A stretch of 64,000 nt of DNA, taken from Agelas oroides (Eukaryota > Porifera > Demospongiae > Agelasida > Agelasidae). Under the pieces are notes generated by a model. The model worked only from the letters and a program-made list of their open reading frames with translations, was not told the DNA's origin and made no database searches. Position 1 is the first letter of the stretch; the number at the start of each line of letters is the position of its first letter. The DNA lies in the NCBI GenBank assembly GCA_949130485.1, contig OX422184.1, forward strand, positions 10,547,996-10,611,995, written 5' to 3'. The position numbers and the translations under genes are program-made. Shown here one piece after another: positions 21,779-33,496 of this stretch.

Positions 21779-22011
21779 CAGAAGATAGACGATTTGCCTT
21801 TTTTAGCGACTTGACTGTCAGGTACTTAGCGATGCTTTCCAGCAAATTTAACGATCCTGTTGCCCATGGAAGCACTCGATAATGTCTGATATGGCTCATG
21901 GAGGCCGTTGACTTATCTAACGCGGACATTTCGAGCGTGTCATTTGTGCACTTTGAATGTGGCCGCCATTTTTTTTCGGGGTCATCCCTACATATGGCGT
22001 ACTACCGTACG
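20864..22011. other. Remainder of a non-satellite insertion
   Basis: The satellite monomer is interrupted after GTTTGA (20185) and resumes at GATATTCGG (22016), so about 1.83 kb of foreign sequence is inserted. The part outside the 678 bp element has a T run (20873-20884), G/T-rich sequence, an open frame at 21237-21521 with no recognisable domain, and a (GAA)n tract at 21746-21777. Confidence 0.5.
21745..21778. repeat. (GAA)n microsatellite
   Basis: About eleven AAG/GAA units. Confidence 0.9.
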
Positions 22012-25000
22012 CCATGATATTCGGTGAGCTTTATTTGGCTCATATCGTAACCAATCCATGAACAAACTCAAAATCTTGGTTTTAGCGTTCCCTTCCACCT
22101 CTACATTCACGATTAACACTCACATCTAGCAGGCCATACACATACTTGGGTGGCCAACATGCATTTACCTCCGATATTGGCATTTTGGTGCATAGTTTGA
22201 TATTTGGTTAGCTTTATTTGGTTCATACCGTCACCAATCTATGAACAAACTCAAGATCTTGGTTTTAGCGTTCCCTTCCACCTCTACATTCATGATCAAC
22301 ACTCAAATCAAGCAGACCATAGACATACTTGGGAGGCCAACATGCATGTATCTCCGATATTGGAATTTTGGTGCATAGTTTGATATTTGTTTAGCTTTAT
22401 TTGGTTCATACCGTCACCAATCCATGAACAAACTCAAAATCTTGGTTTTAGCGTTCCCTTCCACCTCTACATTCATGATCAACACTCATATCAAGCAGGA
22501 CATACACATACTTAGGTGGCCAACATGCATGAACCTCCGATATTGGCATTTTGGTGTCATTTTGGTGCATAGTTTGATATTCAGTAAGATTTATTTGGTT
22601 CATATCGTAACCAATCCATGAACAAACTCAAAATCTTGGATTTAGCGTTCCCTTCCACCTCTACATTCACGATCAACACTCAAATCAAGAACGCCATACA
22701 CATACTTAGGTGGCCAACATGCATGAACCTCCGATATTGGCATTTTGGTGTCATTTTGGTGCATAGTTTGATATTCAGTAAGATTTATTTGGTTCATATC
22801 GTAAACAAACCATGAAGAAAGTCAAAATCATGGTTTTAGCGTTCCCTTTCATCTCCACATTCATGATCAACACTCAAATCAAGAACGCCATACACATACT
22901 TGGGTGGCCAACATGCATGTACCTCCGATATTGGAATTTTGGTGCATAGTTTGATATTTGTTTAGCTTTATTTGGTTCATACCGTCACCAATCCATCCCT
23001 TTCATCTCCACATTCATGATCAACACTCAAATCAAGAACGCCATACACATACTTGGGTGGCCAACATGCATGTACCTCCGGTATTGGCATTTTGGTGCAT
23101 AGTTTGATTATTCGGTTAGCTTTATTTGGTTCATACCGTCACCAATCCATGAACAAACTCAAAATCTTGGTTTTAGCGTTCCCTTCCACCTCTACATTCA
23201 TAATCAACACTCATATCAAGCAGGACATATACATACTTAGGTGGCCAACATGCATGAACCTCCGATATTTGCATTTTGGTGTCATTTAGGTGCATAGTTT
23301 GATATTGAGTAAGCTCTATTTGGTTCATATCGTAACCAATCCATGAACAAACTCAAAATCTTGGATTTAGCATTCCCTTCCACCTCTACATTCACGATCA
23401 ACACTCAAATCAAGAATGCCATACACATACTTGGGTGGCCAACATGCATGTACCTCCGGTATTGGCATTTTGGTGCATAGTTTGATTATTCGGTTAGCTT
23501 TATTTGGTTCATACCGTCACCAATCCATGAACAAACTCAAAATCTTGGTTTTAGCGTTCCCTTCCACCTCTACATTCATAATCAACACTCATATCAAGCA
23601 GGACATATACATACTTGGGTGGCCAACATGCATGAACCTCCGATATTTGCATTTTGGTGTCATTTAGGTGCATAGTTTGATATTGAGTAAGCTCTATTTG
23701 GTTCATATCGTAACCAATCCATGAACAAACTCAAAATCTTGGATTTAGCATTCCCTTCCACCTCTACATTCACGATCAACACTCAAATCAAGAACGCCAT
23801 ACACATACTTGGGTGGCCAACATGCATGTACCTCCGATATTGTCATTTTGATGCATAGTTTGATTAGCTTTATTTGGTTCATACCGTCACCAATCGATGA
23901 ACAAACTCAAAATCTTGGTTTTAAGATTTTGAGTTTGTTAATGGATGCTTACGATATGAACCAAATAAGGCTATCCGAATATCAAACTATGCACCAAAAT
24001 GCCAATATCGGAGGTACATGCATGTTGGCCACCCAAGTATGTGGATCGTCTGCTTGATTGGAGTGTTGATCATGAATGTAGATATGGAAGGGAACGCTAA
24101 TGAGGTTGCATACATATCACCATCAGTTTCTGAGTGTGTGTTTATGATGTGTATTGTTGCTCTGGTGTGTGTATTCAACCAGGATCACATTCATAGGTAG
24201 CCATACTACAAACTTCTTCACATCGGTCATTTCAAGTTCATGCCCACAGCTCTATCTACCAAATGAGGCATTTGGCCTGTACGGTGGACCCTCGCTATCC
24301 AACCCTCAATTATCTGCTTTTAGCGTTCCCTTCCACCCCCACATTCATGATCAACACTCAAATCAAGAACGCCATACACATACTTGGGTAGCCAATATGC
24401 ATGTACCTCCGGTATTGGCATTTTGGTGCATATTTTGATATTCGGTTAGCTTTATTTGGTTCATATCGTCACCAATCCATGAACAAACTCAAAATCTTGG
24501 TTTCAGCGTTCCCATGATCAACACTCAAATCAAGCAGGCCATACACATACTTGGATGGCCAACATGCATGTACCTCCGGTATTGGCATTTTGGTGCATAG
24601 TTTGATATTCGGTTAGCTTTATTTGGTTCATATCGTCACCAATCCATGAACAAACTCAAAATCTTGGTTTCAGCGTTCCCATGATCAACACTCAAATCAA
24701 GCAGGCCATACACATACTTGGGTGGCCAACATGCATGTACCTCCGGTATTGGCATTTTGGTGCATAGTTTGATATTCGGTTAGCTTTATTTGGTTCCTAC
24801 CGTCACCAATCAATGAACAAACTCAAAATCTTGGTTTTAGCGTTCCCTTCCACCTCTACATTCATAATCAACACTCATATCAAGCAGGACATATACATAC
24901 TTAGGTGGCCAACATGCATGAACCTCCGATATTTGCATTTTGGTGCATAGTTTGATATTGATTAGCTTTATTTTGTTCATATTGTCACCAATCCATGAAC

Positions 25001-28000
25001 AAACTCAAAATCTTGGTTTTAGCATTCCCTTCCACCTCTACATTCATGATCAACACTCACATCAAGCAGGCCATACCCATACTTGGGTGGCCAACATGCA
25101 TGTACCTCCGATATTGGCAATTTGGTGCATAGTTTGATATTTGGTTAGTTTTATTTGGTTCATACCGTAACCAATCCATGAACAAACTCAAAAGCTTGGT
25201 TTTAGCATTCCCTTCCACACTCAAATCAAGCACGCCATACACATACTTGGGTGGCCAACATGCATGTAACTCGTACGAATGATGTGAGGCTGGTAGCGAA
25301 TTCCTACCCCCACACTCTCTGCTTCATAGCCCTCCCAGAGCAGCAGCTGGAGAGAGAAAACCAAGATTTTGAGTTGTTTCATGGATTGGTTAAGATATGA
25401 ACCAAATAAAGCTAACCAAATACCAAACTATGCACCAAAATGCCAATATAGGCTGAACTTGTGGAAGCACTTGGCTCCGAGCTATGCCGTCTCCTGGCAA
25501 CCATAGCCACCAACCCTTGTATACCACTCTTAGAGTTCCCTTCCACCTCCACATTCATTATCAACACTCAAATCAAGAACGCCATACACATACTTGGGTG
25601 GCCAACATGCATGTACCTCCGGTATTGGCATTTTGGTGCATATTTTGATATTCGGTTAGCTTTATTTGGTTCATATCGTCACCAATCCATGAACAAACTC
25701 AAAATCTTGGTTTAAGCGTTCCCTTCCACCTCCACATTCATGATCAACACTCAAATCAAGAACGCCATACACATACTTGTGTGGCCAACATGCATGTACC
25801 TCCGGTATTGGCATTTTGGTGCATAGTTTGATATTCGGTTAGCTTTATTTGGTTCCTACTGTCACCAATCCATGAACAAACTCAAAATCTTGGTTTTAGC
25901 GTTCCCTTCCACCTCTACATTCATGATCAACACTCAAATCAAGCAGGGCATACACATACTTGGGTAGCAAACATGCATGTACCTCTGATATTGGCATTTT
26001 GGTGCATAGTTTGATATTCGGTTAGCTTTATTTGGTTCATGTCGTCACCAATCCATGAACAAGCTCAAAATCTTGGTTTTAGCGTTCCCTTCCACCCCTA
26101 CATTCATGATCAACACTCAAATCAAGCACACCATACACATAGTTGGTAGGTCAACATGCATGTACCTCCGATATTTAGCGTTCCCTTCCACCTCTACATT
26201 CACAAACAACACTCAAATCAAGAACACCATAGACATACTTGGGTGGCCAACATGCATGTACCTCCGATATTGGCATTTTGGTGCATAGTTTGATATTCGG
26301 TTAGCTTTATTTGGTTCATATTGTCACCAATCCATGAACAAACTCAACGCTAAAACCAAGATTTTGAGTTTGTTCATGGATTGGTGACGGTATGAACCAA
26401 ATAAACCTAACCGAATATCAAACTATGCACCAAATTGCCAATATCGGAGGTACATGCATGTTGGCCACCCAAGTATGGGTATGGCCTGCTTGATGTTAGT
26501 GTTGATCATGAATGTAGAGGTGGAAGGGAATGCTAAAACCAAGATTTTCCCTTCCACCTCCACATTCATGATCAACACTCAAATCAAGCAGGCCATACAC
26601 ATACTTGGGTGGCCAACATGCATGTACCTCCGGTATTGGGATTATGGTGCGTATTTTGATATTCGGTTAGCTTTACTTGGTTCATATCGTAACCAATCCA
26701 TGAACAAACTCAAAATCTTCCCTTTAGCGTTCCCTTCCACCTCTACATTCATGATGAACACTCAGATCAAGCAGACCATACACATACTTGGGAGGCCAAC
26801 ATGCATGTACCTCCGATATTGGCATTTTGGTGCATAGTTTTATATTCGGTAAGCTTTATTGGTTCATATCGTAACCATGTAGGCCAATCTTCCAGTAAGT
26901 TGCCCCCCAAAAAACTGATAGCTACACGGCTTGCAAAGCCAGTGGACAGAGTGTTCATCAAATACCTAAAGCAAGAGATGCTGGCTAACCTGACCACTGA
27001 TGTAGCCCCAATGATTGGGCTTGTTCATCTGCAGCCTGAAGTGGAATCTGAATTGTAAATTTATTTGTATTTCAATGAACAAACTCAAGATCTTGGTTTT
27101 AGCGTTCCCTTCCTCCTCCACATTCACACTCACATCAAGCAGGCCATACCCATACTTGGGTGGCCAACATGTATGCACCTCCGATATTGGCAATTTGGTG
27201 CTTAGTTTGATATTCGGTTAGCTTTATTTGGTTCATACCGTCACCAATCCATGAGCAAACTCAAAATCTTGGTTTTAGCATTCCCTTCCACCTCTACATG
27301 CATGGTCAATACTCACATCAAGCAGGCCATAGCCATACTTGGGTGGCCAACATGCATGTACCTCCAATATTGGCAATTTGGTGGATAGTTTGATATTCCG
27401 TTAGCTTTATATGGTTCATACCGTCACCAATCCATGAACAAACTTAAAATCTTGGTTTTTCCCTTCCACCTCTACATTCATGATCAACACTCAAATCAAG
27501 CAGGCCATACACATACTGGAGTGGTCAACATGCATGAACCTCTGATACTGGCATTTTGGTGCGTATTTTGATATTCGGTTAGCTTTGTTTGGTTCATATC
27601 GTAACCAATCCACGAACAAACTCAAAATCTTGGTTTTAGCATTCCCTGGTTTTCTTACCTCCACATTCATGATCAACACTCAAATCAACAACACCATACA
27701 CATACTTGGGTGGCCAACATGCATGTACCTCCAGTATTGGGATTATTTTGATATTCGGTTAGCTTTATTTGGTTCATATCGTCACCAATCCATGAACAAA
27801 ATCAAAATCTTGGTTTCAGCTTTCCCTTCCACCTCCACATTCATGATCAACACTCAAATCAAGAACGCCATACACATACTTGGGTGGCCAACATGCATGT
27901 ACCTCCGATATTGGCAATTTGGTGGATAGTTTGATATTCCGTTAGCTTTATATGGTTCATACCGTCACCAATCCATGAACAAACTTAAAATCTTAAGATT

Positions 28001-28338
28001 TTGAGTTTGTTCGTGGATTGGTTACGATATGAACCAAACAAAGCTAACCGAATATCAAAATACGCACCAAAATGCCAATATCAGAGGTTCATGCATGTTG
28101 GCCACTCCAGTATGTGTATGGCGTTCTTGATTTGAGTGTTGATCATGAATGTAGAGGTGGAAGGGAAAAACCACTGGTTTTAGCATTCCCTTCCACCTCC
28201 ACATTCATGATCAACACTCAAATCAAGAACGCCATACACATACTTGGGTGGCCAACATGCATGTACCTCCGATATTGGCATTTTGGTGCACGGTTTGATA
28301 TTCTGTTAGCTTTATTTGGTTCATACCGTCACCAATCC
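22012..28338. repeat. Satellite array, part 2
   Basis: About 34 more monomers of the same family. Variants mark subfamilies: a GTGTCATTTTGGTGCATAG insertion (22550, 22750, 23280, 23660), GAACCTCC in place of GTACCTCC, and shortened 167 bp units at 24488-24820 that lack the CTTCCACC block. A dimeric higher-order unit of about 378 bp repeats at 23040-23415 and 23416-23795. The array ends inside a monomer at 28338. Non-satellite inserts: 24103-24317, 25272-25355, 25451-25535 and 26874-27075. Higher-order structure with monomers near nucleosome length is typical of centromeric satellites, but location on the chromosome cannot be known from here. Confidence 0.9.
26874..27075 (+). other. Non-satellite insert with coding-looking 3' end
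   Basis: About 200 bp inside the array is unrelated to the monomer. The plus frame reads SSSKLPPKKLIATRLAKPVD, RVFIKYLKQEMLANLTTDVA, PMIGLVHLQPEVESEL, then a stop at 27056-27058 followed by AATTTATTTGTATTTCAATG. It looks like the end of an ORF, perhaps an exon or transposon piece captured by the array. Unrecognised. Confidence 0.35.
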
Positions 28339-28672
28339 AATAACAGAACAACCTCTCTTTACGGGAGTGTTGAATGCACGCGCGAAGTTACGCAATGAAT
28401 TATTCATATTATTATGTTTTTATTACGTAATTATACATATACAGAGAGGTTTACGGAAAGTATGCGCAGTTAGGACACGTGGAGTTCAACGTTGTGGGAG
28501 AGTCCGGAATCAGAATATGCAGAATGGAATGTTTGTCTGGATCTGGATCCAAGTAGGTTCTCTCACGTGACCTTATTCAAATGTCGAGTCACTCAACGAT
28601 TCTGCCTCGCATGGACGGGACGACAGTACAAGTTGCAGCCTCAAGGCATAAGGCTTTGTAAGCTATGAAACC

Positions 28673-28725
28673 GTATGATCTCGCGTAGCCTAGTGCATAA
28701 TACACTAGACTACGCGAGATCATAC
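28673..28725. repeat. Short hairpin, 23 bp arms, 7 nt loop
   Basis: GTATGATCTCGCGTAGCC, TAGTG, loop, and inverse, with one mismatch. Confidence 0.8.
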
Positions 28726-28813
28726 GTTCACTAGGCATTAGACTTGGGGATGGGGAATCATAATTTCTTCACGTACCTCAGGATATCTCCGCGTGTGCAC
28801 TTGTGGAATAGTG

Positions 28814-28940
28814 CACTGGACTGATGGACTCAGCTAAAATCTATTTTTCCGTCCACCAGGCCCATGAAACTTGGTGATACCAAAGCCAGGTGGAGGCGAA
28901 AAATAGAGATTTTAGCGGAGTCCACCAGTCCAATCCAGTG
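28814..28940. mobile_element. 127 bp foldback MITE
   Basis: Ends CACTGGACTGATGGACTC and inverse of CACTGGATTGGACTGGTGG, arms sharing GCTAAAATCT and ATTTTTC. No clear TSD. Confidence 0.6.
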
Positions 28941-29261
28941 ATTGTACATGTAGATGGCCGGCATATCCCCCCATATCAACTGGCCCCTGCCCCAGTGTAG
29001 AAGGTCCCCCCAACTTTTTACACTACTGCAGTGTCCCTCTGTAGATAATATTATGGCTGATGAAATATGTATGGGATTTGCTCTTCTTGGAAGTCCAATT
29101 TATTAGGTTTTGGGGGTCATAACCTTATAGAAACGATGCAATGTGCTGTCAAAACCCTGTAAATGAGCGATTGGGAGAAGCTAACTGTGCTTATGAGCCC
29201 CTAAAATGACACCAGTGAACTGCACCGTCATTTCTTCCAGCAACAAGATTGTACATCCATG
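28941..29261. other. No recognised feature
   Basis: Nothing supportable. Confidence 0.35.
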
Positions 29262-29407
29262 GAAAATCACATTATTCCGTTGCACAATTCGACCATGTTA
29301 CCGTGTCCGAGCGCAATAGCGCGAATTCTGTGCTGCAGCACTTTGAACGCGGTAACGCGGTCGAAATATGCAACAGAATAATGTTCGATTTCTATCCGAG
29401 ACTGCCA
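29262..29407. mobile_element. Foldback MITE, GGCAGTCCC family, short copy 2
   Basis: Arms share ACATTATTCCGTTGCA and CGACC-to-GGTCG blocks. The right end GAGACTGCC corresponds to GGCAGTCTC. It keeps the TTATTCCGT / CGGAATAAT pair seen in copies at 15260 and 56091. Confidence 0.55.
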
Positions 29408-29694
29408 CACATGTTGGTAATGACAAAGTGAGCATCACGGAATTCTATGTCAACAACATCGATCTCAAAATAAATGTGGAACACTATATAGGCACTCTAT
29501 CCAAGGGTAAGTCTAAAGACTGTTTAGACTTGATTGATGTCTGGGTTGAGCTCCTAGTTGACACTGGAGTCCCGTTATAATATGTAAAATTTCCCGATCT
29601 ATGGTACATGCCTAATATTATGCATCTAGTGCCCACCTCCCTTTTCTGCTACAGGTGTTTAATACATTTACAATATCATCATACCCCAGTCCAT

Positions 29695-29925
29695 AGCATC
29701 TCTTTCCTCCCTCTTGTCTCTCTCTCCTCCTTCTCTTTCGATTTCTCTTCCACCTCCTCTTCCTCTTTCTCCTCTCTCCCTCTTTCGCCCTGTACGTATT
29801 CCTCCTGTTCTCTTCCTCTTTGCCTTTGTCTTCCTCCTGCCTCTTCTCTTCCTTCCCCACCCCCTCTTCCTTCTGCACCTCCTCTTCCTTGCCCTCTTCT
29901 CCTTCCTCCCCTTTCTCCTGGAAAA
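29695..29925. repeat. Polypyrimidine tract, about 230 bp
   Basis: Almost pure C/T on the plus strand (CTCTCTCCTCCTTCTCTTTC and similar), interrupted only by a few purines. Such tracts can form triplex DNA and are prone to replication errors. Open frames across it on both strands are compositional. Confidence 0.8.
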
Positions 29926-30644
29926 TTTTATTACATTACGTTGATGCAAAAACCTGCATTTACACATTTCATTTTTGCATTCTAGGAACTGGTAGCATAG
30001 CGGGAAGAAAAGGAGGATATCTTACACAATATCAAGGTACAGCTACCTAATATTAACTACATGTAGCTACCAGGATAGTACTGAATACTGTATGAACAGC
30101 CAGTGAACCACATCTCCTTTTAAAAAAAGGCAGATTTAGATGTTTTGCAAAATCACCCACAGTGTAGGATGTGTTTCGGCCAATACCAGGCCTGTTCTGC
30201 AGTGAACGGGAGATGGGGATGCTTTCTCATGCAGAAAATGCAGTCAGAAGGTAGTGTCTCTTTGTGCAGCTGTCTTTTGCGAGTGAGCTAACCATCACGT
30301 GTTGAATGTACAATCAGTTGAACAATATGTGAAATGCTGCCTTTGTGTTTAGTCATACCAGGCCCTCTCCTGCTTTATCGTACTGCAACCATTGGAAAGC
30401 TGGCACTAACAAACACTGTGTAAGGCCTTGTAGCAAGGCTAGGTGGCCTACTGGTCCATACTACATATATGCTGGTTTGGTAACAAAACGTAGCAATTTA
30501 GTTGCTCCCTTCTATTTTGGCAAAATTTGGTACCTCAGCCTCACAAACAGATTGGTCAAAGGTGGTAAAGATGTAACAGAAATACTCTGCTAAAATTTTA
30601 ATTCCTAGAGCACGCACAAAGTGTGTGCTAGGCTCTATTTTCTC
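29926..30644. other. No recognised gene
   Basis: No coding, RNA or repeat signal I can defend. Confidence 0.35.
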
Positions 30645-30726
30645 TAGCGTGGTTCCCAGGCCTTCCCAGTATGCAAAAACTGCAAACGATCAAAATAGAG
30701 GTATGGAAGGCCTGGGAACGATACTA
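30645..30726. mobile_element. 82 bp MITE with 8 bp TSD
   Basis: Ends TAGCGTGGTTCCCAGGCCTT and inverse of TAGTATCGTTCCCAGGCCTT. Direct repeat ATTTTCTC at 30637-30644 and 30727-30734. One of the smallest members of the Mutator-like set. Confidence 0.75.
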
Positions 30727-30813
30727 ATTTTCTCTGCCTGTCAGCCATTGTGTTTGTCACAGTATACTGTGTATGTTGCGACCATTTTACTTTAATTATG
30801 TGCTAGCATGGTA

Positions 30814-31451
30814 CGTATTAGTCTCGCGAGCCAGCCATATTTTTCTTTATTTCCGGTGGGAGGAGCAAGAGGAAGAGAAAAATACGTCTGGACACTCTGG
30901 CCAGCTTCCCGTGCCACGAAGGAATGTAATAATTGCGTTCACGGCTGCAGGTCACGTGCATGGTATGCCATTTATCTAGCTAGGTGTTGCTCTTTTGTGA
31001 AGCTTGTGCCCACACTGGCAAGCTGTTGCGACAGGCAGCTCATTCAGAACGATCCCGCTAGTACACGTTGAATAAAAAAAAAAGAGTCGTCTCGAGAGTG
31101 GACGCGGTCTGTAATTTCACCTTCTTGAAAGATGGCCACAGCTGCGGCTTCCGGCGATCGAGAATTCAAGAGTAAGTTGTCTTGATGCTGTTCTTGCACT
31201 GGCAAGGTCCGTGTCATGCGCCTGTGGAGTATAAAACCCAAAGCAAAGTCAGTATCGTAATCGTAAGCGAGTAGTATACGGATTGGTATGCAGGAAGTTA
31301 TGTGGTTAATTTAGAATGGACCAATCAGATTTGAACCTCATACATTAGTGCGGATGTCCACGGGAAGCTGGCCAGAGTGTCCAGACGTATTTTTCTCCCT
31401 CTCGCTCCTCCCATCGGAAATAAAGAAAAATACGGCTGGCTCATGAGCCTG
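30814..31451. mobile_element. 638 bp Mutator-like MITE with about 90 bp TIRs and 8 bp TSD
   Basis: Left arm: TTAGTCTCGCGAGCCAGCC, TTTTTCTTTATTTCCGGTGG and GTCTGGACACTCTGGCCAGC (to about 30920). Right arm (about 31355-31451) is the inverse. Direct repeat GCATGGTA at 30806-30813 and 31452-31459. Interior has no credible ORF. Confidence 0.75.
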
Positions 31452-31462
31452 GCATGGTATCA

Positions 31463-31545
31463 GCCTCGTTCCTAGGACCATTTGAAAAATAAGAGAAAAG
31501 GGCCTGGTATCCACTGTTCATGCATGTGCTTAATTAGGGCATAGA
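31463..31545. mobile_element. Solo end related to the inner element at 9929
   Basis: CAGCCTCGTTCCTAGGACC, then GAAAAGGGCCTGGTATCCAC, then CATGCATGTGCTTAATTA parallels the left TIR at 9929-10003. No matching right end nearby. Confidence 0.5.
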
Positions 31546-32120
31546 GCTCACATGGAGCATACGTCAAATGACAGTCACTATCATGTGGTCGTAAACAGTG
31601 ACATCTTGTATACTGTCTCATACAAAATCGCCCAAGACAGCTTTCCTAGCTTCTTCCTTAGGCCTTCTGACACCAGTGTTTGTCACTTCAACCATATGCT
31701 GGGACGATTTTTGAATATAGCTTCGCAAGTGTCGTAACACAAATTTATGGCTTGCCAAAGCTTGTAGGCAGCCAGTGAAAGAGCCCTTATCCACGTACAG
31801 ATGCTTTACAGATGCTTTCTGCTTAGGAACTATCGCTTCACCGCAAAGTCGATAGAAGCATACAGTGAAAACATGTTAGCATACATACACATAGGCATAC
31901 AGTAGCTTCAGAAGAGTACTAATGGAGGCTAGAGCAGTTTGACAGTTGTTGTTTATCATACATGCAGATGTAGCCGAGTTGGTCCTCCTGGTATTGGAGA
32001 GAGCAGGAGTAGAAGGAGGAGGAGGAGAGGGGGTAAGTAGCACGAAAAAGTTGAGATGAGCTAGCATCTCATCACCTACCATGTTTCCAGGCCAGCTTTT
32101 GCCTGTGTAAATTAGCAGTT
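31546..32120. other. No recognised gene
   Basis: A short GGA-rich stretch near 31990-32035, otherwise nothing. Confidence 0.35.
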
Positions 32121-32123
32121 TAG

Positions 32124-32486
32124 TATACTAAACCCCATTTTGTGGTAACTATTCTCAGCTCCTCTGTACGATGTTTCACTCCCAGGAGTCCCCATAACTT
32201 CCTAGGCACATGCAGATTCCACTGACGCTCTTCATCCTTGTTCTTCAGTTGAATGTCTTCTAAGAGACAAATGGCCATGTGTGACTGAAAGGAGACGAAT
32301 GAGGTTATTATTATCAGTTTGTGAGGCCATCTAGCAAGCTCTAGTTGAACACTCACGCACAAGGTGAACACTAGCCAAGACATTAGTTGTGTCGCACTCA
32401 GCAAGGAGACTGTTATCAAGAGTCTTCGGTACAGAAACATCTACTGCTGAACAAGCTTCCCAGACGCACGTGACGACAGTGAGTCT
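32124..32486 (-). CDS. Candidate 3' end of a spliced gene (two exons), function unknown
   Basis: The last exon, minus 32287-32124, follows a strong acceptor (CATTCGTCTCCTTTCAG) and reads SHMAICLLEDIQLKNKDEER, QWNLHVPRKLWGLLGVKHRT, EELRIVTTKWGLVY, stop. An upstream open segment (about 32486-32366, after CCCACAG) reads TCVWEACSAVDVSVPKTLDN and SLLAECDTTNVLASVHL. Joining at the weaker donor GTGCGT keeps the frame; the better donor GTGAGT four bases on would break it, so the junction is uncertain. Composition is that of a real protein. Unrecognised. Confidence 0.35.
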
Positions 32487-32574
32487 GTGGGAGACGGTAG
32501 ATTGGTTCGCCCATCCCCCTAGTTTGTGTTATGATAACTCCACCCATTTAGCCCCACCCCCAATTTGCTTAGTA

Positions 32575-33410
32575 CCGTAAGCTCCTGAAAATACGCCCCC
32601 TTCGAGCAAATGCCCTCCCCCCTTTAACCCCTGTGTTTTTCCTCGAGGAAACGCCCCGTGGCGAGCGTCTTCTGGGCATAATTTTAGCAAGCTTTTGGTT
32701 TAGCTCCTACGTCGATTGTGTTCTTATACACGTACACTATACGTGCTGTATGTATAGTGGCAACACTTAGCTACAACATGTCAGCAAAGTAGAGTCCTTA
32801 CTTCCTTTGCGCAGATCTAGATCTGGCATCACGCGCTATTAAACTCCTGCACAGCCTACTTGCATAGGTGGTGGATGAAAAACGCATAGGTGATTCAAAA
32901 CATTGCAACATCCCTGGGGACAGCTAATCGATCAAGTCGGATTAACAGTACTGGGGCATTGCTCTGCCCCTCACTAACAGCCTTGGTTGCAGCCTGGATT
33001 GCTTCCTCCCGCTCTTCAGAGGCCCTTAGGTTAACTTTCTTTTACTACAGATAGCTTTTCAAAACTCCCGCCGGGAATTGTCTTGGGCAACGCCTTATAC
33101 TTGCAAACGTCGTAAAAATGACAAACAAGCACCACCATCATAGTTTCCGTGTTGAGCATGGCTATCAAAGGTTACTGGAAATACCCCCATTACTTGTATT
33201 TTCTCATATTTAGAACACAACTTTTAATAATTTTCGTATGTACGTGAACCGCCGATTGAAGCTAGTTGTTTGCAGCAGGTAGTACACACTTAGTAGTGTC
33301 AGCTCAGCAACTACTGTTCAGCAAGCTCTTCATTGTGTACTTTTGGCACTGTGTTTGAGTAAACTTGTAAGATTCAAAGAGTGACCGGAATTACCCCGTT
33401 TTACCTTAAT
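32575..33410. repeat. Dispersed repeat related to 56640-56830
   Basis: GCCCCGTGGCGAGCGTCTTC, TTTTGGTTTAGCTCCTACG and GTGTTCTTATACACGTA match the block at 56738-56815. The left edge ACCGTAAGCTCCTGAAAATA and the right edge near 33400 (ACCGGAATTACCCCG) look like decayed inverted ends of an ACGCCCCC-type MITE. No ORF. Confidence 0.45.
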
Positions 33411-33496
33411 GGTGGGCCACATCCATTTAAAAATGGTCAGGATTAGTATGAAGGCTTCGATTTCCCTGCTTAACTTCCTATAAGACCACAATTCAT

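Noticed and set aside
17185-28338. CRISPR-like array
   Set aside because: Repeats are about 180 bp with no unique short spacers, in eukaryotic context.
17210-28398. Dozens of open frames of 60-127 codons
   Set aside because: They repeat the same peptide with the satellite period and occur on both strands; treated as satellite, not genes.
29608-30050. Several overlapping open frames on both strands
   Set aside because: They lie over the polypyrimidine tract, giving Ser/Pro/Leu-only or Arg/Glu/Lys-only proteins that reflect composition.
31463-31545. Complete element with the 30814 MITE as its interior
   Set aside because: No matching right end was found; kept as a solo end.
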